From Teredinibacter haidensis (lineage in GTDB: Bacteria > Pseudomonadota > Gammaproteobacteria > Pseudomonadales > Cellvibrionaceae), in contig NZ_CP060084.1 in the NCBI RefSeq assembly GCF_014211975.1, forward strand, positions 1,736,001 to 1,800,000: a DNA stretch of 64,000 bases, read 5' to 3'. Within the stretch, counting starts at the first letter, position 1. The number at the start of each line of letters is the position of its first letter. The notes under the pieces were generated by a model that saw nothing but the letters and a program-made list of their open reading frames with translations, was not told the origin of the DNA and ran no database searches. The position numbers and the translations under genes are program-made. Of this stretch, positions 25,876 through 36,000 are shown piece after piece.

Positions 25876-26871
25876 ATGGAATTACTGTGCCCAGCGGGCA
25901 ATATGCCTGCATTAAAAATCGCCATTAAAAACGGTGCAGATGCCGTTTACGTTGGTCTTAAAGACGAAACTAACGCTCGCCATTTTTCTGGTTTGAATTT
26001 TACCCAAACCCAATTATTACAGGCCTGCCAGTTCGCCCACCAGTACAAGCGAAAACTGTATGTCGCCATAAATACTTTCGCCCATCCCAATAACTGGAAA
26101 GTCTGGACCGACGCCGTAGACATGGCCATACAAAGTGGCGCCGACGCGCTGATACTTGCAGATATGGGCCTGTTAAATTACACCGCGCGACAGTACCCAG
26201 ATACGGAAATTCATCTTTCTGTTCAGGCCTCGGCAACCAATAGCGCCGCTATCGATTTGTACCACCGTGAATTCAATATCACCCGCGTGATTCTTCCCAG
26301 AGTACTGTCATTTCAGCAGGTAGAAAAACTGTCTGAGACTTGTACAACCCCCCTAGAGGTTTTTGCCTTTGGCAGCCTCTGTATTATGGCCGAAGGACGT
26401 TGTTACCTTAGTTCATATTTAACTGGCGAATCACCGAATACTGTAGGCGCCTGCTCCCCAGCGAAATATGTACGCTGGCAAGAAACACCGAAAGGCCTGG
26501 AGTCGCGGCTGAATAATGTACTGATCGATACTTATCAAATCAACGAGAACGCGGGTTATCCCACTCTGTGCAAGGGGCGCTTTAATGTAGATGGCAAGCT
26601 CTACCACGCACTAGAAGAACCTACGAGCTTGAACACACTCGATCTCCTGCCACACCTCCTGGCCATCGGGATTCGTTCGGTGAAAATTGAAGGGCGCCAA
26701 CGCAGCCCTGCCTATGTTGGGCAAGTCACGAAAGTGTGGCGAGAGGCTATTGACTCGGTCAAACAATCACCTACGCAATTTTCAGTAAAAGAAAACTGGC
26801 AAAGCACGCTTACCAGCTTGTCTGAAGGCTGCCAAACAACCCTGGGCGCTTACGAGCGTCAGTGGCAATAG
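25876..26871 (+). CDS. ubiU: Ubiquinone biosynthesis protein UbiU (4Fe-4S, U32 family)
   Basis: 331-residue peptidase-U32-like protein. UbiU and UbiV form a heterodimer that performs the O2-independent hydroxylations of ubiquinone synthesis. The start MELLCPAGNMPALKIAIKNG is typical. Cys169, Cys176, Cys193 and Cys232, the four [4Fe-4S] ligand positions known in the family, are all present at the expected numbers. ubiV follows after 28 bases, so they form an operon, with ubiT transcribed divergently. Confidence 0.96.
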   Translation: MELLCPAGNMPALKIAIKNGADAVYVGLKDETNARHFSGLNFTQTQLLQACQFAHQYKRKLYVAINTFAHPNNWKVWTDAVDMAIQSGADALILADMGLLNYTARQYPDTEIHLSVQASATNSAAIDLYHREFNITRVILPRVLSFQQVEKLSETCTTPLEVFAFGSLCIMAEGRCYLSSYLTGESPNTVGACSPAKYVRWQETPKGLESRLNNVLIDTYQINENAGYPTLCKGRFNVDGKLYHALEEPTSLNTLDLLPHLLAIGIRSVKIEGRQRSPAYVGQVTKVWREAIDSVKQSPTQFSVKENWQSTLTSLSEGCQTTLGAYERQWQ

Positions 26872-26899
26872 CATATAATCTTCGAGAGAGACAAAACCT

Positions 26900-27778
26900 G
26901 TGAAATTTTCCCTTGGCCCTATTTTGTATTACTGGCCGAAAAACATCGTTAAGCGCTTTTATCAACAAGCCGCCGACTCCAGCGCCGATATTATTTATCT
27001 TGGCGAAACGGTGTGCGCTAAGCGAAAAGAGATATCGTTGGATGATTACCTTCAAATAGGCCACGAATTGCGCGAAGCGGGCAAGCAGGTGGTGTTATCA
27101 ACCATGACATTACTGGAATCTCCCGCTGATGTTAGACAGCTTAAGCGCTATTGTGAAAATGGTGACTTTTTAATCGAAGCCAACGATATGGGAGCTATTG
27201 GTTTCTTAAGTGAACAAAAACTGCCCTTCATCGCCGGTACCGCACTTAATTGTTACAACCCATACAGCCTCGACTTTTTACTATCCCAAGGAATGCAGCG
27301 CTGGGTTATACCCGCGGAAATCAATAAAACCTGGATTAGCGAGCTGACTCAACACTCGCACATTGCAGGGAAACGCAGCCAATACCAAACCGAACTCTTT
27401 GCATTTGGCCATATTCCTCTCGCCGCATCTGCCCGCTGTTTTACCGCTCGATCTGAAAACAAACCTAAAGATAAGTGCGAAACCTGTTGCATCCATTACC
27501 CAGAAGGAAGAAAAGTCAAAAGCCAGGAAGATCAAACCCTCTTTGTGCTCAATGGCATTCAAACCCTTTCGGGCAATTGCTACAACCTAGTGAATGATCT
27601 TTGCGATATGGCAGGCATTATAGATATTGTACGTATCAGTCCACAGCAGGAAAATACCTTCTCCTGGCTGGATGCATTCAAGGAAAATCAGACAGGAGAA
27701 AAACCGCAATCGCTTATAGATGAAAATTGTAACGGCTACTGGCATGGAATGCCGGGAATGGATCGATTACAAGGTTGA
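26900..27778 (+). CDS. ubiV: Ubiquinone biosynthesis protein UbiV (4Fe-4S, U32 family)
   Basis: 292-residue partner of UbiU. The start MKFSLGPILYYWPK and motif ADIIYLGETVCAKRKE are characteristic. Cluster ligands Cys39, Cys180, Cys193 and Cys197 are conserved, the last two in DKCETCCIHYPEG. Start ATG follows GAGAGAC. An intrinsic terminator lies at 27872-27895. The presence of UbiTUV implies the cell makes ubiquinone under low oxygen. Confidence 0.95.
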   Translation: MKFSLGPILYYWPKNIVKRFYQQAADSSADIIYLGETVCAKRKEISLDDYLQIGHELREAGKQVVLSTMTLLESPADVRQLKRYCENGDFLIEANDMGAIGFLSEQKLPFIAGTALNCYNPYSLDFLLSQGMQRWVIPAEINKTWISELTQHSHIAGKRSQYQTELFAFGHIPLAASARCFTARSENKPKDKCETCCIHYPEGRKVKSQEDQTLFVLNGIQTLSGNCYNLVNDLCDMAGIIDIVRISPQQENTFSWLDAFKENQTGEKPQSLIDENCNGYWHGMPGMDRLQG

Positions 27779-27871
27779 CAGACGCCCGGCCAAAGCACAC
27801 AAAACGAGAGCTAAGTTCTATCCTATTTCAGGACAGCAGGCCATTATTTCAAAATAAAGAGATGATGAACA

Positions 27872-27895
27872 AAAGGCTGCTTTCGCAGCCTTTTT
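27872..27895 (+). terminator. Intrinsic terminator after ubiUV
   Basis: AAAGGCTGC, loop TTTC, GCAGCCTTT followed by further T residues. A 9-bp stem in the classic form. Confidence 0.85.
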
Positions 27896-27998
27896 CTTTC
27901 AATCATTTAACCTTACATTTCACCAAAAACATAACGAACTCATTCACATTATCCACTACTATCGCCGAGAGGCTCTATAGTAACTTACAAACTCTTTG

Positions 27999-28694
27999 CT
28001 ATTTTTGCCACAAGTGTAGATATTCGAGCACATTGTTCATTAAATCATTTACTTCGCGGTATCGCCCCTCTCTTCCATGTAAAATTTCATTTTCTGTCTG
28101 AATATATTCAGAGGGAACCAATTCGTTACCGCAATTTACTACCATTGCCTGAGTTGACGTCGGCGTTGTTTCAAGGTGGAATTGTAAGCCAATAACATGA
28201 TGGCCTATTTGGAAAGCCTGGTTTTTACAACCCACACTTTCCGCGATGTGGATCGCCTCTGGAGGCAAGCTAAACGTTTCACCATGCCAATGAAATACCT
28301 CGGCCTCTACGGGGAATTTAAAGGCTGAATGACGCAATGATGACGTTGCACGAATAGGAAACCAACCAATTTCCTGTTTTGCGTTTGGATATACCTCAGC
28401 ACCCAGAGCGTTTGCGATAAGTTGTGCGCCCAAACAAACCCCCAACGTTGCTCTACCCGATTCGATAAAGTAACGTATGAACGCCTTTTCAGTTACAAGC
28501 CAGGGGTACTGTTTCTCGTCGTTAACACTCATGGGCCCGCCCATCACTAGAAGCAGGTCAACATCGTCCACTTTTGGTAAATCTGAAGATTCATACAGTT
28601 TCGTACACGTAATTTCATAACCAGCCGATAGCAGCCAAGCTTCAACACTGCCTAAACCTTCGAAAGGAACGTGTTGTAAGTAATGTGCATGCAT
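27999..28694 (-). CDS. Class I glutamine amidotransferase (GATase1-like, YfeJ/GuaA-N type)
   Basis: 231 residues. The triad is visible: nucleophile Cys87 in LGVCLGAQLIANALGA, His in IGLQFHLETTP, and the following Glu. LLLVMGGPMSVNDEKQYPWL is the typical oxyanion-strand region of stand-alone GATase1 proteins related to the GuaA glutaminase. The acceptor is unknown. Start ATG follows AGGAGAG. It lies 106 bases downstream of the Nudix gene on the same strand, so co-transcription is possible but not shown. Confidence 0.87.
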   Translation of the reverse strand: MHAHYLQHVPFEGLGSVEAWLLSAGYEITCTKLYESSDLPKVDDVDLLLVMGGPMSVNDEKQYPWLVTEKAFIRYFIESGRATLGVCLGAQLIANALGAEVYPNAKQEIGWFPIRATSSLRHSAFKFPVEAEVFHWHGETFSLPPEAIHIAESVGCKNQAFQIGHHVIGLQFHLETTPTSTQAMVVNCGNELVPSEYIQTENEILHGREGRYREVNDLMNNVLEYLHLWQK

Positions 28695-28800
28695 TTTTCT
28701 CTCCTGAGAATCGACATAAGGGTAAACGACGTGGCTTTACGGCTCTCAGTTGAATTACGCGTAACAGGGCCTAATGTCTAACGCATTGAAATACTATTGC

Positions 28801-29340
28801 TTAAATTGCACCCTTTAGCTTTGCCAGACCATAAGCATTAACGGTTGTAGCGTCCTTTATAAGGCCAGACAATATCATTTTTTCAAACTCATGAACGCTG
28901 ACTTTCTTCGTAATCAGCCCCTCCTCTTCCGTATCCAAATGGGTAGACGTAAATTCCAAATCCCTGGCAACGTAGATATGATACCCCTGGTTAGAATAGC
29001 CATAGGCTAAATATTGATGCCCCAAATACATCATATCTTTCGATACTAGGCCGGTCTCCTCCTGTAATTCGCCTGCCGCCAATAAGGCGTGGTCAACCTC
29101 AGGATCATCCTCCCACGAACCTTGGGGAAACTCCCAAAAGCGCTTTTCTACAGGGTAGCGATACTGCTCCACAATATGAACGAAACCATCTTGAATTGGG
29201 ATGATAACGACAAAATCCGGTTTTTCAATAACACCAAATATACCCTCAGAGCCACTTAACCTTTTTATCCTGTCCTCACGAACTTTCATCCACTTGTTTT
29301 GATATACCACCTTGCTATCAAGTGTTTCTATTTCCTTCAT
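28801..29340 (-). CDS. Nudix hydrolase (ADP-ribose pyrophosphatase-like)
   Basis: About 179 residues. The Nudix box region is FPQGSWEDDPEVDHALLAAG followed by ELQEETGL. The metal-binding Glu pair in ELQEETG is intact. The usual Arg before it is Gly, a variant seen in the AxGELxEETG subfamily, so not a defect. VVIIPIQDGFVHIVEQYRYP is the typical N-terminal strand of ADP-ribose or nucleoside-diphosphate hydrolases. The ATG at 29340 is preferred over the adjacent GTG. Confidence 0.87.
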   Translation of the reverse strand: MKEIETLDSKVVYQNKWMKVREDRIKRLSGSEGIFGVIEKPDFVVIIPIQDGFVHIVEQYRYPVEKRFWEFPQGSWEDDPEVDHALLAAGELQEETGLVSKDMMYLGHQYLAYGYSNQGYHIYVARDLEFTSTHLDTEEEGLITKKVSVHEFEKMILSGLIKDATTVNAYGLAKLKGAI

Positions 29341-29677
29341 CACCTACCTCATTACGAATGTGATTAACTCAAATAGGGTTATATTTTAAATGATTGTCTA
29401 CAGTGACACTTATAACAATATTTACGCTGTCGGCTAGAGCCGCCAGTCTCCAAACGTATTGTCCCAATTTATACTCTCATTCAAAAAGGTTGCCCTTCCT
29501 CTTCCGCTGTCGACGTCATCACTCTCACCAAACGATTACATCGCTTTGCGAATGTAGTTAACCCCTTCCCAGCGCTTTCGAGAGTTTACGACTAAATTGT
29601 CTTTAGGTCGCTAGCATTGATCGACCGGTGTAGAAATAGGTAGGTTTTTAGAGGTCGCCTGTAACCCTTGGCGTGAA
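29341..29677. other. Non-coding stretch
   Basis: No gene or clear repeat is seen. It separates the Nudix promoter from the terminator of the receptor gene. Confidence 0.45.
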
Positions 29678-29717
29678 CAAAAAAAATGCCCGCCCGTCTA
29701 CAGACAGTGCGGGCATT
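29678..29717 (-). terminator. Intrinsic terminator of the TonB receptor gene
   Basis: AATGCCCGC (29685-29693) and GCGGGCATT (29709-29717) form a 9-bp stem. On the minus strand it is followed by a run of T (A run at about 29679-29686), 19 bases past the stop codon. Confidence 0.85.
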
Positions 29718-29735
29718 GTTGGGTGAAGCGATTAA

Positions 29736-31670
29736 CTAGAACGTGTAGGAAGCACTCAGGTACACATTGCGGCCCAGCTCGTAAGTATCAAAGTTGTCAT
29801 CTTCCTCGTGCAGTTTCACATCGGTCAGGTTTTTAATACCGTACCGCAAGGTGAAACTTTCACTTAACACACTGGAAAAGCCCAGGTCAGCACGAGTATA
29901 GCTCGGCAGAGTCAGGTAATCCGGCCAGACGTAGGTCACTTGCTCGCCGGTATAATTGATACTCAAGGACGCCTTTACTGCATCAAGAGCCTGCCAATCC
30001 AATTTAAGGTGGGCAATCTGTTCAGGACGATTTTCCAGTTTTTCGCCAGCACTGTCTTCAGTCTCCAGCTTGGTGTAATTCCCGCTGAGTTGCAGTTTGT
30101 CATTAACGCTGTAGGTACCTTCCAACTCCAACCCGGAGGTTTCCACTTTGTCGATATTTTCCCAATTGCGCTGGTTAGCTTCCGCATCGTAAGTTGCCGA
30201 TATCATGTCGGTTACTTCGTTTTGGAAAATCACCGCAGTTAAATTCCAATCGCTTTGACTAACGGCAATACCAAATTCAACGTTCGTGCTGGTTTCTGGA
30301 TCTAAATCTGGATTGCCGCTCAGGAAGCAGCTACCGCCACAACTGATAATGCGGTATTCCTCACTCAACTGGTATGCCTGCGGCGCTTTAAAGGCTTCGC
30401 TGACACCACCTTTCAAGGTTATCGCATCATTCAACTGATACACAACATAAGCACGCGGCGTAAAGTGGCTACCGAAAAATTCGTTGTCATCCATACGTCC
30501 ACCCAACGTCAGGGTGAAACTATCGCCAATACTGATTTCATCTTGAGCAAACACAGCGGAGTCGGTGATGGAGACTTCACCGGTATCTTGGTAGCTCACG
30601 TTGTCGGACACGATCTGCTCGCGGTAATCAAGGCCAGCAGTAATGTAATTGCTGTTGCCCAGCTTAGTATTGAGGTAACCCTTTAAGTAAGTGTTTTTTT
30701 CATTCAGCTCACGTTGTGCCGGTGCATCGTAACGAGAATTAAAGTCATCAATCGTGCCATCTTCCTGCTGTAATTGAACGGTGCTATTACCCCAGCCCCA
30801 ATCTCCCATGTGAGTTACGCCCAAGGTGCTGCGCGATATTTCCTGCTCGCGGTAGTCAACCAAGTCTCCAGACGCATAGTAGATACTATGAGGACGATCG
30901 TCTTTGTTGTATCCAAGGTCGAAATCGAGGCTTTGGTTTTCAGCCAACTGCCAGCGCAATGTCGTGAAGAGATTCTGTGCTTTTTTCTTTTCAAGCTTGG
31001 GCGCTGAGATTTCACTGTCGTCCGAATACCAAGCATCGCGATCATAGGCCTCTGCGGAAACAGACAAATGCAAAGTATCAGTCAAACCACCCTGCGAGGA
31101 AACACCCGCACGTACCTGGTTGCCACCATCACCAGACATAACCGATTGGTATTCACCGCTGATAACACCCTGCCACTCATCCACAGGCGCTTTAGTAATA
31201 ACGTTAATCACACCACCAATTGCATCAGCACCGTAGAGTGACGACATTGGGCCGCGTACTACTTCCACCTGTTTAATGCTATTCAAGGGAATCGAGTTCA
31301 GGTCAAAATCACCACCACGCCACAACGCGCTGGAAGAAGATACACGCTTTCCATTCACCAGTACCAATGTGTAATTACCACCCAAACCACGTAACTGCAG
31401 CTGGTCGCGACCGCTAGCATCGGTAAAATTATTCACACCTACGGTTTCTTTCAACAACTCCGGTAGCCCGTTGATAGGTGTAGCGGTAATATCCTCTGCG
31501 GTAATCACGCTAGTAAAGGCCGGTGCGGTTTGCGTGGTTTTCTCCGTCATGGAGGCGGTAACCACCATAACTTCGAGTCGCTCATTGCCATCTTCAGCGG
31601 CAACTGAGCCCATAGAAGCGGTAGTCATACCGGCAATGACTGATGAAAGTAATAGCTTGTTAAATTTCAT
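29736..31670 (-). CDS. TonB-dependent receptor, catecholate siderophore type
   Basis: About 644 residues. Signal peptide residues 1-25 (LLLSSVIAGMTTASMGSVAA). A TonB-box-like LEVMVVTAS is followed by a plug domain (about 50-155) with LQLRGLGGNYTLVLVNGKRV and VEVVRGPMSSLYGADAIGGVINVIT. The 22-strand barrel ends in YLSASYTF with terminal Phe. ISCGGSCFLSGNPDLDPETS is a Cys-containing extracellular loop as in FepA/CirA-like receptors. ATG at 31670 is chosen over an extension to 31685. It lies 120 bases downstream of the siderophore operon with its own promoter and terminator. The most likely ligand is the ferric siderophore made by that operon (inference). Confidence 0.9.
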   Translation of the reverse strand: MKFNKLLLSSVIAGMTTASMGSVAAEDGNERLEVMVVTASMTEKTTQTAPAFTSVITAEDITATPINGLPELLKETVGVNNFTDASGRDQLQLRGLGGNYTLVLVNGKRVSSSSALWRGGDFDLNSIPLNSIKQVEVVRGPMSSLYGADAIGGVINVITKAPVDEWQGVISGEYQSVMSGDGGNQVRAGVSSQGGLTDTLHLSVSAEAYDRDAWYSDDSEISAPKLEKKKAQNLFTTLRWQLAENQSLDFDLGYNKDDRPHSIYYASGDLVDYREQEISRSTLGVTHMGDWGWGNSTVQLQQEDGTIDDFNSRYDAPAQRELNEKNTYLKGYLNTKLGNSNYITAGLDYREQIVSDNVSYQDTGEVSITDSAVFAQDEISIGDSFTLTLGGRMDDNEFFGSHFTPRAYVVYQLNDAITLKGGVSEAFKAPQAYQLSEEYRIISCGGSCFLSGNPDLDPETSTNVEFGIAVSQSDWNLTAVIFQNEVTDMISATYDAEANQRNWENIDKVETSGLELEGTYSVNDKLQLSGNYTKLETEDSAGEKLENRPEQIAHLKLDWQALDAVKASLSINYTGEQVTYVWPDYLTLPSYTRADLGFSSVLSESFTLRYGIKNLTDVKLHEEDDNFDTYELGRNVYLSASYTF

Positions 31671-31723
31671 GTATTGAATCCCCAAATAAATCCCATTAAA
31701 CGATTCACACCCACTACATGCGT

Positions 31724-31740
31724 ATGCGAATCGTTCGTAT
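31724..31740 (-). promoter_or_regulatory. Candidate Fur site before the receptor gene
   Basis: ATGCGAATCGTTCGTAT is a 17-base imperfect palindrome, 54 bases upstream of the receptor start, followed by an ATTATTATTA run. It resembles the GCGAAT-N-ATTCGC form seen in some gammaproteobacterial Fur boxes but is far from the classical consensus. Confidence 0.4.
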
Positions 31741-31805
31741 TATTATTATATCTAGAGAAATAGCAAGGAAAATCGCGCCTAAATTGTGGTTAACTTGATC
31801 TAACC

Positions 31806-33068
31806 CTAATCAGCAGCGGCCGTTGAATCAGTCATTAGTTCAGGATTATTTAGCGGAGCGTTGCGTACGGTTTTGCATATTCCCAGTAGCGACAGGCCAA
31901 CTAGCAGCGACCCCGCTCCCAGTGTAAAAATACTGCCTAAAGCCGGTAAAAATTTACCCAGAACACCAATCCCAAAGGTACCAAGCGAATCACCACATGC
32001 GTCCTGAGCAGTCCACAACCCGTTTATGCGACCTAGATAAATATCGGGAGTGTGTCCTTGTACCAAGGTGTACTGCAGTAATGATGCGATAGATACAAGA
32101 TACCCAAACAACACCAGTATCGGCAGTGCCAACCATAGATTTGGCGTCAGGCCCAAAAGTGTAATACAGACGAACACGGCCATGCATACCAGCATCATCA
32201 CCTGCCCTGGCTGCCGAAGGTGATTGGCCCAAGCGCTGATGAGTGCACCAAGACAAGCTCCCAGCGGCACGGCTGAATACATTAAGCCCAACTCGAAAGC
32301 GCCGCCGCCAAAACTTTCGTCTACTAGCGCAGGGAATAGCACGCGAATAGCGGTAGTGAACGTAACTAATGTGCCAATAGCCACCACACTGCCGACCACC
32401 TTGTTGTGCAATACGAAGTTAAGGCCGTCCAGTAGCTCTAATAAAGGGTTCCGCACCGCCAATACCGGGGGTTTCATTGCTGGCAAGCTAAGCAATGGCA
32501 GTAAGGTTAATCCTGTACCAAAGGCCGCAATCAGGTAATTCCAATGCACACCGGCGTTGGCGATAATCACCCCGCCCACGGCCGGTGTTATTACGGTCGC
32601 AAGCCGCATGGATACCATGCTAATAGCACGCGCCTGCATCAGTTTTTCTCGCCCAACAATATGCGGCATGCAGGCCAGAAGCGCAGTAACCCCAAGGGCT
32701 CCGAATAATCCATCCCATAGGGACAACAGGTAAATAGCAGTGAGCGAGGGCTCCGGTAACAATGCGTTGAGCGCTAAACCTAGGTACCCCAGTCCGCAAA
32801 TTCCGCGAGCCAGCAAAATCAATTTTTTCCGGTCGTACCGATCGGCCAATACCCCACCGTAAAGCAGGCCAACAAAAAGGCCAAGACCGTCGCAGGCCAT
32901 CACCAGCCCCACCTGAAAACTGTCGCCCGTCAACTCGTAGACCTGCATGGGTAGCGCCACGGCGAGCATGCCCAAACCGATAAGAGAAAGGGTGCGGGCG
33001 ATAAATACCGTGCGAAAATAACGGTTCGATTTCAACAGGCTGAAATCTACAAACGGTGAGTTGTTCAT
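31806..33068 (-). CDS. entS: MFS siderophore exporter (EntS-like)
   Basis: About 420 residues, 12 predicted membrane helices, with the MFS loop 2-3 motif GGVLADRYDRKKLI. The N-terminus SPFVDFSLLKSNRYFRTVFIAR and the segment QVYELTGDSFQVGLV are characteristic of EntS enterobactin exporters. ATG at 33068 follows AGGAG, ten bases after the NRPS stop; an open frame reaches 33134 but would overlap the NRPS. Last gene of the operon. Probable role: export of the finished catecholate siderophore across the inner membrane. Confidence 0.92.
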   Translation of the reverse strand: MNNSPFVDFSLLKSNRYFRTVFIARTLSLIGLGMLAVALPMQVYELTGDSFQVGLVMACDGLGLFVGLLYGGVLADRYDRKKLILLARGICGLGYLGLALNALLPEPSLTAIYLLSLWDGLFGALGVTALLACMPHIVGREKLMQARAISMVSMRLATVITPAVGGVIIANAGVHWNYLIAAFGTGLTLLPLLSLPAMKPPVLAVRNPLLELLDGLNFVLHNKVVGSVVAIGTLVTFTTAIRVLFPALVDESFGGGAFELGLMYSAVPLGACLGALISAWANHLRQPGQVMMLVCMAVFVCITLLGLTPNLWLALPILVLFGYLVSIASLLQYTLVQGHTPDIYLGRINGLWTAQDACGDSLGTFGIGVLGKFLPALGSIFTLGAGSLLVGLSLLGICKTVRNAPLNNPELMTDSTAAAD

Positions 33069-33078
33069 GGTTAAACTC

Positions 33079-36000
33079 CTAAATTTCGGCCAGTGCGGGC
33101 AGGTGACCGGCTCTGCTGCTACGTGCATCGACAAGCAACTTATGAATTAAAGGCCCAAGGGTTCGAAGCGAGTCGGGCGACATAAGATCCTGGTGTTCGC
33201 AATCAACCAGATGGTGCAGTTGCAGGTGATGAGCATAGGGCAGCCAACTCTCCCTCGGATGGATGTAATCTGGCCGCGATTTTTCGGCAACAAATACGGT
33301 TACTGGCCCGTCGTAACGAGGCGTCTTCGCTTTCGCCAGTAAATCTACTGCGTCTTTGTAGTTGGCGAAAATCTGCTCAAGCATGGCTTCGCGTTCGCGT
33401 TGTAACTGACTGTCCGCCTGATCATCGTTCATAGCCTGATTCAGTACCTGCTGTTGTTCACGCTCGGCGCCAACATCTGCTTCAGCGTTGTCGAGGTCAG
33501 ACCAGTCGTGGACTTCTGCCGGGTAGGTATCAAGCAAGCCGAGAAAATCTACCTCCTCGCCCTGCTCCCGCAAGCGTACCGCCAAACCGTAAGCGATGGT
33601 TCCACCAAGCGAATAGCCCAGCAGGTAATAGGGGCCCGAGGACTGTACCTGCCGCAGGACTTCCAACTGTCTGTCGATAAGCTCATCCATACTCGCGCTG
33701 GTGGCAATAAGCCCTTTTGGCCTGGGTGATTGCAGGCCAATAATGGGCATGTCAATTTCCAAGTAGCGAGATAGCACACTGTATTGCCACGCAAAACCGG
33801 AACCTGGGTAAACGCAAATTAGAGGGGATTCGCTACCACCACGCAGTTGAATAACGGGGTTAAAGCCATCACTCCCCTGCTCGTTCACAACACGCTCGCT
33901 AAACAGGTGAACCGCCAGTTTTTCAACAGTGGGCGTCACCATAATCTGCCCTACTGCCACCGGTCGTTCCAATTCCTTGCGAATTTCCACCGCTAGCGTC
34001 ATCGCCATTAGCGAGTGACCGCCAATCGCAAAAAAATCGTCGTCGGCGTGAATATTGTCAATGCCCAAAACGCGCTCAAATATCGCTGCCAATCGGCTTT
34101 CCAGACCACGTGCAGGGAGTCTCCGAGTGCCCTGCTGTGGCAAGCCTGCCGATATTTTCGGCGCAGGTAATGCCTTGCGATCAAGTTTGCCGTTGGGACT
34201 TAAGGGAAGACTCTCGATTTCCACAAAGGCGGTGGGAACCATCGCCGGAGTTAACTCTAGTTGCAGCTGGGCTTTAAGAGTTTCAGCACTGAAGCTGGCG
34301 CCGTCAGCCAGCACAATATACGCCACCAACTGGCGTTCATCGACGCCGCTGCCCGCTGCCGATGAACCACCAAGCACCCGCGCGTGAACCACGGCATCGG
34401 CCACCTCGGGTTGTTGTTTGATCAACGATTCAATTTCACCCAGCTCTATACGCTGACCACGAATTTTCAACTGATCATCGGCCCGACCCAGATACTCCAC
34501 GTTGCCGCTCGGCAACCAGCGCACAATATCGCCCGTGCGATACATTCGCTGTCCTATATCGAAAGGGTTCGCGACAAAACGGGTGGCGCTAAGCGAAGCG
34601 CGCCCAAGATAACCCAGGGCCAGTTGTACCCCGCTCAAATACAGTTCCCCACACGCTCCGACGAGCACCGGGCGCAAGTACTGGTCGAGCACCCATAATT
34701 GCGTATTCCACACTGGGAGGCCAATCGGAACACCGCTCCCACCTTCAGATAAATCACCAAATGCGGGCCTATAAGTGACATCTACGGCAGCCTCGGTTGG
34801 CCCATAGAGGTTGTGCAACTCGGCATCGAACAGCTGGCCAAAATCACCCGCCAGATTCTTACCCAATGCCTCACCACTGCAAAAAACTCGGCGCAGGCTG
34901 CTACACAGCTGGCCGTCGTTTTTATACAGAGATGACAAGCTGCTGCAGAAAATTGCGAGCATGGAAGGCACAAAGTGCATGGTGGTTACGGAAAACTGGT
35001 CGACACAATCACGCAAGGCTAACGGGTCACGGTGTGCCTCGGGCTCCGCCATAACCAACTTCGCCCCCACCAGATACGCCCAGAAAAATTCCCACACCGA
35101 CACATCGAAACTACAGGGGGTTTTCTGCAGAATCACATCATCGCTCGCCAGCGGGTATTGGTGCTGCATCCACTCAATGCGGTTAACGATGGCCCGATGA
35201 GAGATCAACACCCCCTTCGGACGACCGGTGGTACCCGACGTGTAAATAATATAAGCCGGGTCATCGGCCGTCAGATCTGTCTCCAACAGTGGTGGCTGAC
35301 GCCCCGATTCAAAAAAACTATCGAAGCAGAGCACCTTGCCGTTTGCAGCGAACCGCTGCCGGTTCCCGGTATCGGTTATTAGCAGCCGCGGGGCAGCGTC
35401 TTCGAGCATAAAATGTAAGCGTTCATCGGGATAGCCAATATCCAGCGGCAGGTAAGCAGCACCGGCTTCAATAGTGGCAAGAATCGCAACGCTCAAACGC
35501 GCAGAGCGAGGAAGCGCCACCGCGACGATATCGCCACGCGCAACGCCACTATTACGTAAATCTTCTGCCAAACACTGAACCTGGTAGCGCAGTTCGTTAT
35601 AGCTTAAGGCGTGATTAGCATCGGCAAGCGCCGGAGCCGACGGAGAGCGCGCTGCTTGGTCGCGCAGGAGACTGCGTAAGCTCAGCTCAGGCAAGCTGCG
35701 TTTGGTCTGGTTAACTGCCCGCAAGAACACCGTTTCCTCAGGTGTTTGCAAGGCGTAATGCGCCAACTTCCTACATGGATCAAGCAACATCGTTTGCAGA
35801 AATTGTTCGATCCGACGAGCCAACTGCTCAGGTTGCTGAACAGCACCGCGATTCTCTACCAGCAAGCGAATGCGCTCACCAGGAATAACCAGCAACGCCA
35901 ATGGGTAATGGCTGTACCCACGATTGTGAATGTCGCCAATGCGCACGCCATCCAGGTCGTACCCCAAATAGGCGCTGTCCGGGTAATTTTCGACGACCAA

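Noticed and set aside
27775..28101. 108-codon plus-strand frame after ubiV
   Set aside because: It runs through the intrinsic terminator at 27872-27895 and into the convergent amidotransferase gene.
28801..29340. Nudix box lacking the canonical Arg
   Set aside because: Gly at this position (AxGELxEETG) is a known variant of a Nudix subfamily, so it is not evidence of inactivation.
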